DNA of 64,000 nucleotides, from assembly GCF_001613305.1 (NCBI RefSeq), contig NZ_BDCC01000052.1, forward strand, positions 1-64,000, read 5' to 3'. The notes beneath the pieces were generated by a model that saw nothing but the letters and a program-made list of their open reading frames with translations, made no database searches and had not been told where the DNA came from. The position numbers and the translations under genes are program-made. The DNA is from Nocardia vaccinii NBRC 15922 (GTDB lineage Bacteria; Actinomycetota; Actinomycetes; Mycobacteriales; Mycobacteriaceae). How positions within the stretch are numbered: the stretch's first letter is position 1; each line of letters starts with the position of its first letter. Positions 42,661 to 51,325 of this stretch are shown piece after piece.

Positions 42661-42734
42661 GGTGCCAAGGCGGCGCACCGTCGGCACGACGAGGAGCCGG
42701 CCCGCCATCCGTCGACGGATGGCGCACCGTCCGG

Positions 42735-43409
42735 TCATGCCGAGCGGTTGGCCCGGCGCGGCTGGGCCCGTCGGCGGGCGGGCTTGGCCGGTACCGCGGA
42801 CCTGTCGACCAGTAGTCCGCCGAGGAATATCCTGCTGAACTCGTGAGCGACATCGCGCGGGCTGTACCGGCTGTTCGGGTCATACCACCGGTAGAACCAG
42901 CTCGTCATGCCGATGAACCCGACCGTGAGCATGGTCAGATCGTAGTTCTGGAATTCTCCGCCCGCGATACCTCGCTGCAGGATGCCGCGTACGTGGCGCT
43001 CGAAGTTTTGCTCTCGTTTGCGAATCTCGGTTACCTGATCCGCGGCGAGCCACTGGTCGAGGAATGGTGATTCCTGAAAGTACACCGCGGCTTGCGCGAG
43101 ATCGGAAGAGATGAGCTCAAAGGTGCTGAAGACGTAATTTTTGAGCTGGTCGGCCGGTGATGCGGCGCTCTCCGCCTCGTCGAGGATCGCGGTGATCTCG
43201 TCCGTCGCCTTGAGGTAGAGGTCGAAGAGGATCGAGGCCTTGCTCTCGTAGTAGTGGTACAGAGTCGCCTTGTTGAGCTGGGCGGCCTCCGCGACGTCGT
43301 CCATTCGGGTGCCGTGATAGCCCCTCGTCCGGAAGAGGTCGGTCGCCACTCGGAGGATGTCCTGTTTGCGATTCGAACCTCTGGGAGTCGCCTGTTTCGG
43401 TTGAGCCAC
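42735..43409 (-). CDS. TetR-family regulator of the catabolic island
   Basis: GTG 43409 gives 224 residues; no Shine-Dalgarno is visible, so the message may be leaderless. The HTH spans about residues 12-58 (KQDILRVATDLFRTRGYHGT, then MDDVAEAAQLNKATLYHYYE). The C-terminal ligand domain (SKASILFDLYLKATDEITAI, GMTSWFYRWYDPNSRYSPRD) resembles KstR2-like and other acyl-CoA-responsive TetR proteins. The tail is Arg/Ala-rich. Its own promoter has a palindrome CGACCA-AG-TGGTCG, which differs from the ACCAAC-NN-GTTGGT sites elsewhere. It is the only intact TetR gene inside the island. Confidence 0.88.
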   Translation of the reverse strand: MAQPKQATPRGSNRKQDILRVATDLFRTRGYHGTRMDDVAEAAQLNKATLYHYYESKASILFDLYLKATDEITAILDEAESAASPADQLKNYVFSTFELISSDLAQAAVYFQESPFLDQWLAADQVTEIRKREQNFERHVRGILQRGIAGGEFQNYDLTMLTVGFIGMTSWFYRWYDPNSRYSPRDVAHEFSRIFLGGLLVDRSAVPAKPARRRAQPRRANRSA

Positions 43410-43425
43410 GGGCTTATATGTTAAC

Positions 43426-43439
43426 CGACCAAGTGGTCG
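43426..43439. promoter_or_regulatory. Palindrome CGACCA-AG-TGGTCG at the tetR start
   Basis: Perfect 6-bp arms, 17 bp upstream of GTG 43409 and thus over the likely transcription start. Probable autoregulatory operator. Confidence 0.65.
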
Positions 43440-43629
43440 TACGGGTGGTGCGGTGGCGGTACCCGTGGCTATTGGGTGAGTTCGACCAGAAGGTCCGTGA
43501 TCCGGTCGGGTGCGGACAGGAGTGTCGGCCATGGCCGCGAGTAGGTGCCCGTGCGCCTGTGGCGTCGACAGCTCTCTGCGCGGCGGCGCGGTGTCCTCGG
43601 CGGGCGTGCCTCGGTGCATACCGATTATG

Positions 43630-43643
43630 ACCAACCCGTTGGT
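43630..43643. promoter_or_regulatory. Operator ACCAAC-CC-GTTGGT before the ACAD-LLM-CaiB operon
   Basis: Identical to the operator at 22455-22468. The right arm runs into TTGACT (43640-43645); 17 bp on is TAGCTT. The following 60 bp also resemble the leader at 22490-22540, including GTGTCTT and GAGATGCGCGT. Confidence 0.78.
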
Positions 43644-43709
43644 TGACTCTTTTTTGTGCCGCTGGTAGCTTCGAATTGAATTCGACCAGCCAGTGTCTTG
43701 GAGATGCGC

Positions 43710-44864
43710 GTGGACTTTGCTGAGAGCAGCGAACATTCGATGTTGCGAGCGGCTATTGCGAAGTTGGCGGCCGGCTTCGGGCACCGTTATTTCCTGGAAC
43801 GGTCCCGTGATGGCCGCGGGATGGGTGAGTTGTGGGACGCGGTCTTCGCCAATGGCTTCGGTGCGGTGAATATCCCGGAGGAATTTGGGGGCGGCGGCCG
43901 GGGAATTCAGGAGCTGGCGATTATCGTCGAGGAACTCTGCGCGGCCGGTTGTCCATTGTTGATGCAGGTTGTCTCGTCGGGTATTTGTGGCTCCGTGCTG
44001 GCCGCGCACGGCACCCCGGCCCAGCGGGACGACTGGCTGCCGAGACTTGCCGAGGGCCGGGCGAAGATGTGCTTCGCCATCACCGAGCCCGACGCCGGAT
44101 CCAATTCACACAAGATCGCGACCAGGGCGAGGAAGGACGGGGACCGTTGGATACTCAACGGCTCCAAGTACTACACGACGGGTGTGGACCAGGCGGATGC
44201 GGTGCTCGTGGTGGCCAAGACCGGCACCAGGGAGAATGGCCGCGGTGTTCTGTCGCTGTTCATCGTCGACGCCGATGCGTCAGGTTTCGTGAAGAAGCCG
44301 ATCGAGATGGAGATCGTCGAGCCGGAGAAGCAGTTCCTCCTCTCGCTGGACGACGTCGTCGTCCCGGCGGAGGGTCTCGTCGGGGCGACGGACGGGGCCG
44401 GCCTCAAGCAGATGTTCGCCGGACTCAATCCGGAGCGCATCACGGCATCGGCGAAGGCCACCGGACTTGGCCGGTATTTCCTGGACCGTGCCACCGCTTA
44501 TGCCCGTGACCGGCAGGTCTGGGACGTGCCGATCGGGGCGCATCAGGGGATCGCTCATCCGCTTGCCGCGGCGAAGGTCAAGCTCGAGCTGGCTCGGCTT
44601 GCCACTACGCGGGCGGCGTGGCTGTATGACAACGGTCTCGATGCGGGGGAAGCGGCCAACATGTCGAAGCTCGCGTCTGCCGACGCGTCGATCGACTGCT
44701 TCGAAGCCGCGATCCAGACCCATGGCGGCAATGCCTATGCGACGGAATTCGGGATCGCGCATCTGTGGGGTCTGACCCGGCTTGCGCGGAGTGCGCCGGT
44801 GAGCCGGGAGATGGCGCTGAACTACGTTGCCATCCACAGCCTCGACCTTCCACGTTCGTACTGA
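43710..44864 (+). CDS. Acyl-CoA dehydrogenase
   Basis: GTG 43710 (MDFAESSEHSMLRAAIAKLA) is six bases after GGAG; ATG 43704 is in frame but too close to that site. 384 residues. Blocks: MCFAITEPDAGSNSHKIATR, WILNGSKYYTTGVDQADAVL and IQTHGGNAYATEFGIAHLWG, ending LNYVAIHSLDLPRSY. The substitution of N for D in GSN is unusual. It leads an operon with an LLM oxidoreductase and an alpha-methylacyl-CoA racemase-type protein. Confidence 0.92.
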   Translation: MDFAESSEHSMLRAAIAKLAAGFGHRYFLERSRDGRGMGELWDAVFANGFGAVNIPEEFGGGGRGIQELAIIVEELCAAGCPLLMQVVSSGICGSVLAAHGTPAQRDDWLPRLAEGRAKMCFAITEPDAGSNSHKIATRARKDGDRWILNGSKYYTTGVDQADAVLVVAKTGTRENGRGVLSLFIVDADASGFVKKPIEMEIVEPEKQFLLSLDDVVVPAEGLVGATDGAGLKQMFAGLNPERITASAKATGLGRYFLDRATAYARDRQVWDVPIGAHQGIAHPLAAAKVKLELARLATTRAAWLYDNGLDAGEAANMSKLASADASIDCFEAAIQTHGGNAYATEFGIAHLWGLTRLARSAPVSREMALNYVAIHSLDLPRSY

Positions 44865-44882
44865 CCGCGGGGTAGGCGAGCG

Positions 44883-45809
44883 ATGACTATTCCCTTGAGA
44901 GCCGGGCTCGTCAATGTGGATCCGGCCTCGGCTGTGCACGATGCCCGGCTGGCCGAAAAACTGGGTTTCGACCTGCTGGCTTCGGGCGATCACGTGTTCT
45001 TTCGCCGTCCGGTGCCCAGCACGTTCGTTCAACTCGCGGTTGCCGCGGGAGCCACCGAGCACATTCGGCTCGTCAGCACCATCGCCTTGCTTCCGCTGTA
45101 TCCCGCGGCGCTGTTGGCCAAGCTGGCCGCCAGCCTCGACCAGGCATCGCAGGGCCGCTTGGAACTCGGTTTGGGAGCCGGCGGAGAGTTCCCCGCCGAG
45201 TTCGCCGCGGTCGGTGTCGACCCGGCGACACGCTTCCGCCGGATGGACGAGGGCTTGACGGTGCTTCGCCTGCTCTTCACCGGTCGGTCCGTGCGGTTCG
45301 AGGGCGAGTTCACCAAGCTTCACGACGTGGCGCTGAACCCGCCGCCGAGCCGGCCGGACGGACCGCCGATCTGGCTCGGCGGCCGCAAAGACAAGGCCAT
45401 CCGACGCGCGGGCCGGTTCGCGGATGTGTGGCTGCCCTATCTGGTGACACCGGAGATGATGGCGAGCGGTATCGCCAAGGTGCGTGGGGCGGCGGTCGAG
45501 GCCGGTCGCCAGGCCGAGGAGGTGCGCGGAGCGGTGTTTGCCTGGATGTGCGTCGATGAGGACGAACACTGGGCGCGCCGCACCGGTATCGAGGAGGTCA
45601 GTGCCGCCTATCAGCAGGACTTCCAGGCGATGGCCGACCGTTACCTCATAGTGGGCAGTCCTGCGTCGGCCCTTCGCCGGCTTTCCGAGTTCGCCGATGC
45701 CGGGGCCGAGACCGTGATCATGCAGGTCGCCGCGCCACCGGACGCCCGCGCGCGGGTCATCCAGACGATCGCCGATCAGGTTCTGCCCGAGCTTCGTTCC
45801 CACGCATAG
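44883..45809 (+). CDS. Luciferase-like (LLM) oxidoreductase
   Basis: ATG 44883; 308 residues. Barrel motifs: RLAEKLGFDLLASGDHVFFR, IRLVSTIALLPLYPAALLAK, GRLELGLGAGGEFPAEFAAV and PPIWLGGRKDKAIRRAGRFA. It belongs to the TIGR03619-like F420-dependent group by shape. It sits between an ACAD and a CoA-transferase/racemase gene. Flavin or F420 use cannot be settled from sequence alone. Confidence 0.88.
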   Translation: MTIPLRAGLVNVDPASAVHDARLAEKLGFDLLASGDHVFFRRPVPSTFVQLAVAAGATEHIRLVSTIALLPLYPAALLAKLAASLDQASQGRLELGLGAGGEFPAEFAAVGVDPATRFRRMDEGLTVLRLLFTGRSVRFEGEFTKLHDVALNPPPSRPDGPPIWLGGRKDKAIRRAGRFADVWLPYLVTPEMMASGIAKVRGAAVEAGRQAEEVRGAVFAWMCVDEDEHWARRTGIEEVSAAYQQDFQAMADRYLIVGSPASALRRLSEFADAGAETVIMQVAAPPDARARVIQTIADQVLPELRSHA

Positions 45810-45821
45810 TCGGAGGCCCAA

Positions 45822-46958
45822 TTGTCAGCCGGAAGCGGTCCGCTGAGTGGTGTGAAAATCGTCGAGCTGGCCGGTATAGGCCCCGGGCCGTTCGCCGGGA
45901 TGGTGCTGGCCGACATGGGAGCCGACGTGGTCCGGGTGTCTCGCCCCGGGGACACGAGGTACGCCGCGGCCCAGTCGATCCTCGAGCGCGGCAGGCGGTC
46001 CGTAGTGGTCGATTTGAAGGCCGAGGGCGGGGCCGAGGTCGTGTTGCGGCTCGTGGAGAACGCGGACGGGCTGATCGAAGGTTTCCGTCCGGGTGTCGCC
46101 GAGCGGCTCGGCGTCGGGCCGGAGCCGTGCCTGGAACGCAATCCACGCCTGGTCTACGGCCGGATCACCGGATGGGGACAGCACGGGCCGCTGGCGCACA
46201 CCGCCGGTCACGATATCGACTACATCGCATTGACGGGCGCGCTTTACTCGATGGGGCATGCCGACCGCCCGCCGGCTCCGCCGCTGAATCTCGTCGGGGA
46301 CTTCGGGGGCGGCGGCTATTTGCTGGCTTATGGGCTCGTATGCGGACTGTTCGACGCTCTGCGGTCGGGAAAGGGCCAGGTCGTCGACGCGGCGATCGTG
46401 GACGGGACGGCCGTGTTGCTGGCGAATCTCTTCGGCATGCGGTCACAGAGCCTCTGGACTGCCGAGCGCGGTGCGAATCTGCTCGACGGCAGCCGGCCGG
46501 AGTACTCCACCTACGAGTGCTCGGACGGGACGTTCATCGCGGTCGGTGCCCTCGAATCACAGTTCTATGACGCGTTCATCGACGGGCTGGGACTCGAGGA
46601 CCCGCCGGACCGCCGGGAGCGCGACCAGCTCCGAACGCGGATCGCCGAGCGGTTCCTGACCCGTTCGAGAGATGAGTGGATGAAGATCTTCGAGGGCACC
46701 GACGCTTGTGTCGTTCCCGTGCTCACGCCTGCGGAAGCGGCGACGCACCCACACCTGACAGCCCGCGAGACCTACCTCGAGGTGAATGGCGTCACGCAAC
46801 CGGCGGCGGCGCCGCGCTTCAGCCGGACTCCGGGGCGAACAGGTGGTCCGGCCCCTGAACTGGGGGCCGACACCAGGGCGATATTGCGAGAAGTGGGTTA
46901 CGACGACCCGGCCGTCGGCGAACTCATCCGTACCGGTGTCGTGGCAGCTTTGGACTGA
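45822..46958 (+). CDS. Alpha-methylacyl-CoA racemase-type CaiB/BaiF protein
   Basis: TTG 45822 behind CGGAGG; 378 residues. It opens PLSGVKIVELAGIGPGPFAG and has GWGQHGPLAHTAGHDIDYIA (about 110-129), the His and Asp region conserved in alpha-methylacyl-CoA racemases (GHD-x-(N/D)-Y). Racemases of this type convert 2R- to 2S-methylacyl-CoA so that ACADs can act, as in steroid or isoprenoid side-chain degradation. This is a useful clue that the substrate carries an alpha-methyl branch. Confidence 0.9.
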   Translation: MSAGSGPLSGVKIVELAGIGPGPFAGMVLADMGADVVRVSRPGDTRYAAAQSILERGRRSVVVDLKAEGGAEVVLRLVENADGLIEGFRPGVAERLGVGPEPCLERNPRLVYGRITGWGQHGPLAHTAGHDIDYIALTGALYSMGHADRPPAPPLNLVGDFGGGGYLLAYGLVCGLFDALRSGKGQVVDAAIVDGTAVLLANLFGMRSQSLWTAERGANLLDGSRPEYSTYECSDGTFIAVGALESQFYDAFIDGLGLEDPPDRRERDQLRTRIAERFLTRSRDEWMKIFEGTDACVVPVLTPAEAATHPHLTARETYLEVNGVTQPAAAPRFSRTPGRTGGPAPELGADTRAILREVGYDDPAVGELIRTGVVAALD

Positions 46959-46968
46959 AACCTCTCAT

Positions 46969-47407
46969 TCATGATTCGAGTGCGGTAAGGGAGTCGAGAT
47001 CGATTGTGGCCTGGGCCATTCGCTCGATGTTGGCGAGGCAGATGTCGTCCGGCTGCATCTTCGGCTGCAGGGGTCCGTAACCTATGGTGTAGAGCCAGAA
47101 AAGCAGAGCGTGCAGGGTCTGCTGCCGGTAGGCGAGCCAAGCTTGGTCGAAGTCGAGGGACCTCACGCCCTGCCGGTGCAGCGATTCCACGTAGTGTGCG
47201 ATCAGGTCCCGTTCATACGCACGACGATCCTCGACCGTCAGCGCCGCGGCGATGGTATAGGCGACATCCTTGGCCCAGCCGCCGACGGCCATGCACTGCC
47301 AATCGAACAGACCCATGCGATCCGCTTCCGGTCAGCCGCTCGGTTACGAGGTGGGTGCCGATTCGTGTCATCGTCTTGGCGACGTGGATCTTGCTTTTGA
47401 GGGTCAC
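46969..47407 (-). pseudogene. Aminoglycoside-phosphotransferase-like protein with large internal deletion
   Basis: The N-terminal scrap reads MTLKSKIHVAKTMTRIGTHL and VTERLTG (47407 to about 47325). A frame change then leads directly to GLFDWQCMAVGGWAKDVAYT and IAAALTVEDRRAYERDLIAH, the metal-binding DW motif and C-terminus of an APH-like kinase. The HGD catalytic loop and about 200 residues are gone. Acyl-CoA gene clusters often hold such APH-like genes beside ACADs. Confidence 0.7.
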
Positions 47408-47457
47408 AGTATGTCTCCATCGGGGTGGCGGCTGGATGGCCGCGCCCGGGGCGGGGG

Positions 47458-48013
47458 TCAGCGGGTCCGTTGGTGGTAGCGGCGGCCGTCGGGGTCGATG
47501 ACCTCACGAATGAGCCGTAACTGCTGGGGTGAGGGTGCCGGTGTGGTGCCGATCGACTCGGGAAGTACCGGTTCGAAGCCTGTGGCCGTGAGAACCTGCT
47601 CCAGGGTTACGCCGGGATGAAGGGACTTCAGGCGCATTCGCTGGCTGTCGGGCGCGAAGTCGAACACGGCGAGGTTGGTGACGACGAGTTCGGGGCCGCC
47701 GGCCAGGCCGAGCTGGGCGCGTTCACCGTAACCGCCGAGGAATCCTGCTGCCGACCGGAAATCGACGCGATCGACCAGGGTTCGCGGACTGTGGTCGTTC
47801 ACCCAGTACAGCAGCCGCTTGGGCATCGAGCCCATATCGGCCAGCCCGGCTGTGCCGGGCAGGCGGACCTTGGGGTGGTGATAGTCCTGCCCGATCACGG
47901 TGTTGTTCATGTTGCCGAATTGGTCGACCTGCGCCCCGCCGACGCAGAACTTTTGAAGATAACGTGGGCTGGCTATGAAGTTCCAGAAGTCACGCTGGTC
48001 GACGTACATGCCC
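47458..48013 (-). pseudogene. CoA-transferase beta-subunit-like protein, N-terminally truncated (IpdB-type)
   Basis: The minus frame carries SPRYLQKFCVGGAQVDQFGN, MNNTVIGQDYHHPKVRLPGT and KRLLYWVNDHSPRTLVDRVD through to a stop at 47458. This matches the C-terminal two thirds of class I CoA-transferase beta chains and of IpdB, the ring-opening hydrolase subunit of steroid degradation. No alpha subunit or start remains. It is joined at about 48013 to an acyl-CoA ligase fragment. Confidence 0.7.
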
Positions 48014-48374
48014 GGGCACCGTTGAACGCATATCCGTGCGCGATGAGACAACCCTTCGGCATACCGGTGGTTCCCGAGGTGTAAAAGATCGCTATCGGGT
48101 CCTGGGGACGCACCGCCACGGCCGGTGTGGCGTGGCCGGTTTCCAGAAGGTCCTCGTAGTCGATATCGGGCCGTGGATCCGGCCCGTCGAATCGCCCCAC
48201 GCCGATGAGGGCTTTCAGTCCGGTCAGGTCCAGATTCAGCCGTGCCACGGTCTCCGTGGCAGCGGCATCGACGATCACCACCGACGGGTCCGCGTCATGC
48301 AGTTGGTACCGCAGGAACTCGCCTTTGAGATACGCGTTCAACGGCACCGCGATGGCACCCAGTTTCGCGCTCAA
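48014..48374 (-). pseudogene. Acyl-CoA ligase internal fragment
   Basis: The minus frame gives LGAIAVPLNAYLKGEFLRYQ, LHDADPSVVIVDAAA and the P-loop FYTSGTTGMPKGCLIAHGYA. Only about 120 residues of a 530-residue ligase remain. It resembles the intact ligase at 53620 (LNTFLKGDFLKYQLVDAG). Confidence 0.75.
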
Positions 48375-48389
48375 TCCAACGACCTCCGG

Positions 48390-49868
48390 CTACTCAGCGG
48401 TTAACGGACTTTTGGCAGTACTGCTGCCCTGCTGCATGGGATAGATCGTCTTCAACTCCAGGTACGGCTGGATGCCCTCGGGGCCCAGTTCGCGACCCAG
48501 CCCGCTCTGCTTGAATCCGCCGAACGGGAAGTCGTTTCCGGACACCATCGTGTTCACCCGGACCTGGCCGGCGTCGATTCGCCGGGCGAGCGCGAGCCCG
48601 CGCTCGGCGTCGCCGGTCAGGACCGAACCCGACAGCCCATAGTCCGAATCGTTGGCAATGGCAACCGCTTCGTCGTCGGTGTCGTAGGGGATCACCGCGA
48701 GGACCGGGCCGAAAATCTCCTCCTGCGCGATTCGCATCGAGTTAGACACATGCCTGAACACAGTCGGTTCGAAGTAGAAGCCCCGGTTCAGATCCTTGGG
48801 CCGTCCACCGCCGAGAACGATTTCGGCACCTTCGCTCTTTCCGAGCTCGACATAGGATTCAACACGGGCCCGCTGCCGATCGGCGACCAGTGGCCCGAAC
48901 GCGGTGCCGGGGTCCTTCGGGTCGCCGACCTGCCCGGCTCGCATCGCCTCGGCCACCATCTCGACGATCTCGTCGTAGCGCGTGCGGGGTGCGAGGATCC
49001 GCGTGTTGGACACACAGACCTGGCCCGAGTAGGGAGAACAGAGGGGGACGACCACCCGGGCCACCGCATCGAGGTCGGCGTCGTCGAGCACGATCGCGGC
49101 GGATTTGCCGCCCAGTTCCAGTGTCACGCGCTTGAGCTGCGCGCCGGCCTCGGCCGCGATGATCTTCCCTGCCGCGGTCGATCCCGTGAACGCGATCTTC
49201 GAGACGAGCGGATGCGCGACGAGCGCCGCGCCGGTCTCCCGGCCGCCGGTCACGATGTTGACCACGCCGTTCGGAAGGCCGGCCTCGATCACCGCGGCGG
49301 CGAAGGCGTTCATGTCGAGCGAGGTCTCGGGAGCGGGTTTGATCACCGTCGTGCACCCGGCGGCGAGCGCGGCACCGAGCTTCCAGGCCAGGATGATGTG
49401 GGGCGAGTTCCAGGGCACGATGAGACCCGATACGCCCACGGGCTGGCGGCGCACGATGCCGGTGGCGCCGTCGCTGACGCGAGTTTCTTCGATGGGGAGT
49501 TCGCGAGCGAGGTTCGCGAAGTACCGGTAGGCCTGAACGACCAGCGGTCCGTTCAGGTAGGACGACATCGAGATCGGCATGCCGTTCTGCTCGGTGAGCG
49601 ACATCGCGATCTGGGAACTACGGGCCTCGAAGGCGTCGGCGAGCTTGTCAATGTATTGTGCTCGGTCCTCGCCCCGCAGTTCAGCCCATCCCGAAGAGAT
49701 GAACGCCTCGTGCGCGGAGCGAACCGCAGTGTCGACGTCCTGGGCGTCGCTATCGACGATCTCTCCGATCTTTTCTTCGGTCGCGGGGTTGACGACTGTG
49801 CACGTCTGCTGCGAGTGAGCGTGGATGAACTGGCCTCCGACGAAACTCATCGAGGTTGCCAATGTCAT
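48390..49868 (-). CDS. Aldehyde dehydrogenase
   Basis: ATG 49868 is seven bases after GGAG; 492 residues. NAD and active-site blocks: VPWNSPHIILAWKLGAALAA, TGSTAAGKIIAAEAGAQLKR, LELGGKSAAIVLDDADLDAV (Glu about 249) and SGQVCVSNTRILAPR (Cys about 283). It oxidises an aldehyde to the acid, fitting after an alcohol dehydrogenase. The C-terminal 15 residues (QGSSTAKSPLTAE) look atypical and may reflect the truncated junction behind it. Second gene after the operator at 50408. Confidence 0.92.
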   Translation of the reverse strand: MTLATSMSFVGGQFIHAHSQQTCTVVNPATEEKIGEIVDSDAQDVDTAVRSAHEAFISSGWAELRGEDRAQYIDKLADAFEARSSQIAMSLTEQNGMPISMSSYLNGPLVVQAYRYFANLARELPIEETRVSDGATGIVRRQPVGVSGLIVPWNSPHIILAWKLGAALAAGCTTVIKPAPETSLDMNAFAAAVIEAGLPNGVVNIVTGGRETGAALVAHPLVSKIAFTGSTAAGKIIAAEAGAQLKRVTLELGGKSAAIVLDDADLDAVARVVVPLCSPYSGQVCVSNTRILAPRTRYDEIVEMVAEAMRAGQVGDPKDPGTAFGPLVADRQRARVESYVELGKSEGAEIVLGGGRPKDLNRGFYFEPTVFRHVSNSMRIAQEEIFGPVLAVIPYDTDDEAVAIANDSDYGLSGSVLTGDAERGLALARRIDAGQVRVNTMVSGNDFPFGGFKQSGLGRELGPEGIQPYLELKTIYPMQQGSSTAKSPLTAE

Positions 49869-49944
49869 TTGCGTTCTCCAATACTGGCGGATTGATGAAT
49901 TCGAGTCGGGGCACATGATCCAGCGGAGAACGACCAGGCGTTGC

Positions 49945-50331
49945 TCATTGCGGATTGATGGCGACCAGTCCCCGGATGAGCTTGCCCTCGTCGAGATCCT
50001 GATTGCCCTGGCCAACCTCAGCCAGGTCGTATCGGTGCGTTATCAGCTCATCGAGTTCGAGGTGCCCGGTCCGATACAGGCCGAGAAATTTCGGAATGTC
50101 GTTGCGCGGGTTGCAGCCGCCGTAGAGCGAGCCGAGTATTCGCTTGGAGTACATGGAAAGAATGCCACCGGGAAGCTGCTCCGTGCCCTTCCTGATGTGC
50201 TCGTCGGAGTAGCACAGTCCCGCGTAGGCGACCCTGACGAGCGCCTCGCCGGCGCGGGGCGGATCGAGTTCGAGGTCGGCGAGCTCCCAGTTTCCTCCCA
50301 TTTGCCGACAAACGATGGCGGCAGTCTTCAC
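49945..50331 (-). pseudogene. Zinc-type alcohol dehydrogenase with in-frame internal deletion
   Basis: GTG 50331. Residues 1-55 are the N-terminus of an NDMA/MDR-type ADH (GEALVRVAYAGLCYSDEHIR, with the catalytic Cys-x2-Asp-Glu-His). They continue directly with the C-terminus YSKRILGSLYGGCNPRNDIP and ELITHRYDLAEVGQ. The 128-residue frame lacks the structural zinc lobe and the Rossmann domain, about 240 residues. It cannot be an ADH. It precedes the ALDH gene by 76 bp on the same strand. Confidence 0.8.
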
Positions 50332-50407
50332 AGCTGACCTCGTTTCATCAGGTGCGTCCCAGGCGCCTCGCCACTAGTGACGCCTTCGATCCGAACGTTA
50401 GCTCCCG

Positions 50408-50421
50408 ACCCACTAGTTGGT
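50408..50421. promoter_or_regulatory. Operator ACCCAC-TA-GTTGGT before the ADH/ALDH unit
   Basis: One mismatch to consensus. On the minus strand it reads ACTTGACCAACTAGTGGG, with TTGACC as a possible -35. It is 77 bp from the GTG at 50331. Confidence 0.65.
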
Positions 50422-50692
50422 CAAGTATTGGCGGTAGGTGATGACCGTGATCGATAGCGAGCGAACACGCGCGATCCATGCCCAGCGGAACAGTCGGCGG
50501 GCTCCAATTCCGGAAGCAATTCGACGAGTTGCGGCGAGTAACAGAAGAAATCGCGGTAGGTGTACAGAGAGAATTTGAGTCCCGCTGCGATTTCGTCCGA
50601 ATTTGCGGCACCGGCACGATCACGTCGGCCAGATACGATGTCTCATTGCGGTACCGGTCGGTGCTGACGAGGTAGTCGAGGGATCAGGCTCG

Positions 50693-50760
50693 TCTGCAAG
50701 GTCGCGTAGCGATCGTCACTGGATCCGCCGGAGGCACCGGCATTGAGACCGCGACGAGTC
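50693..50760 (+). pseudogene. SDR N-terminal scrap
   Basis: Reads LQGRVAIVTGSAGGTGIETA, the T-G-x3-G-x-G cofactor loop of an SDR, then degenerates and stops. Confidence 0.55.
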
Positions 50761-51260
50761 GCAATCGGGAGCGCGGCGAGCCGTTCGTCCGGGCGCTACA
50801 GAGCTTGAATCGTCGGGGTTAGCGCACGGCGTGTCGGGCTTAGTCGTGTTCGATCCGCCAGCGGATCTTGGCCAGTCGCACCAGTGTCTTGATCGGAGTG
50901 TCGGCGGGCAGGGCGGACAGCCGGTAATCGGTGGCTCGGGCTCACCGGGTGGCCATTCGGCCAGCAGCCTGCATTCCGGAAGGCTACCGCCGGTCTCGCG
51001 ACTGCGAACTCGAGACCTGCCTCGGACCGACTCACTTCGAGGGCCGTCGTCGAGCACTTCCGCAAGGGCGAGCTGGCGCTGTCGGACATGCTGGGCCCGC
51101 GCCTGCCGCTGGAGCGGGTGTCGTCAACGGCGAGACGTACGACAACCGGTACCTCGCGGTCTGGCCGTAGTGGTCGCCGAGGCAGCGCCGACCCAGCTGT
51201 CACCTCGGCCACATCGGGCAAAGGATCTTGGACAGTGCGGCCTTTCGAGCCATAGTCTCA

Positions 51261-51274
51261 ACCAATAGGTTGGT
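51261..51274. promoter_or_regulatory. Orphan operator ACCAAT-AG-GTTGGT
   Basis: It lies in CTCAACCAAT / GTTGGTTGGG, a near copy of the operator at 24966-24987. The next 35 bp also resemble the leader and start of the ACAD at 24999 (shared CGAGCGAGC). No intact gene follows, so it marks a deleted operon. Confidence 0.6.
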
Positions 51275-51325
51275 TGGGGGGAGTCGGTTGAGTCCAACGA
51301 GCGAGCAGGCGGCGCGACTGGAGCC

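Noticed and set aside
44280..45821. Minus-strand 513-residue open frame antisense to the ACAD and LLM genes
   Set aside because: Same reason: complete enzymes on the plus strand and no start signal or motif on the minus strand.
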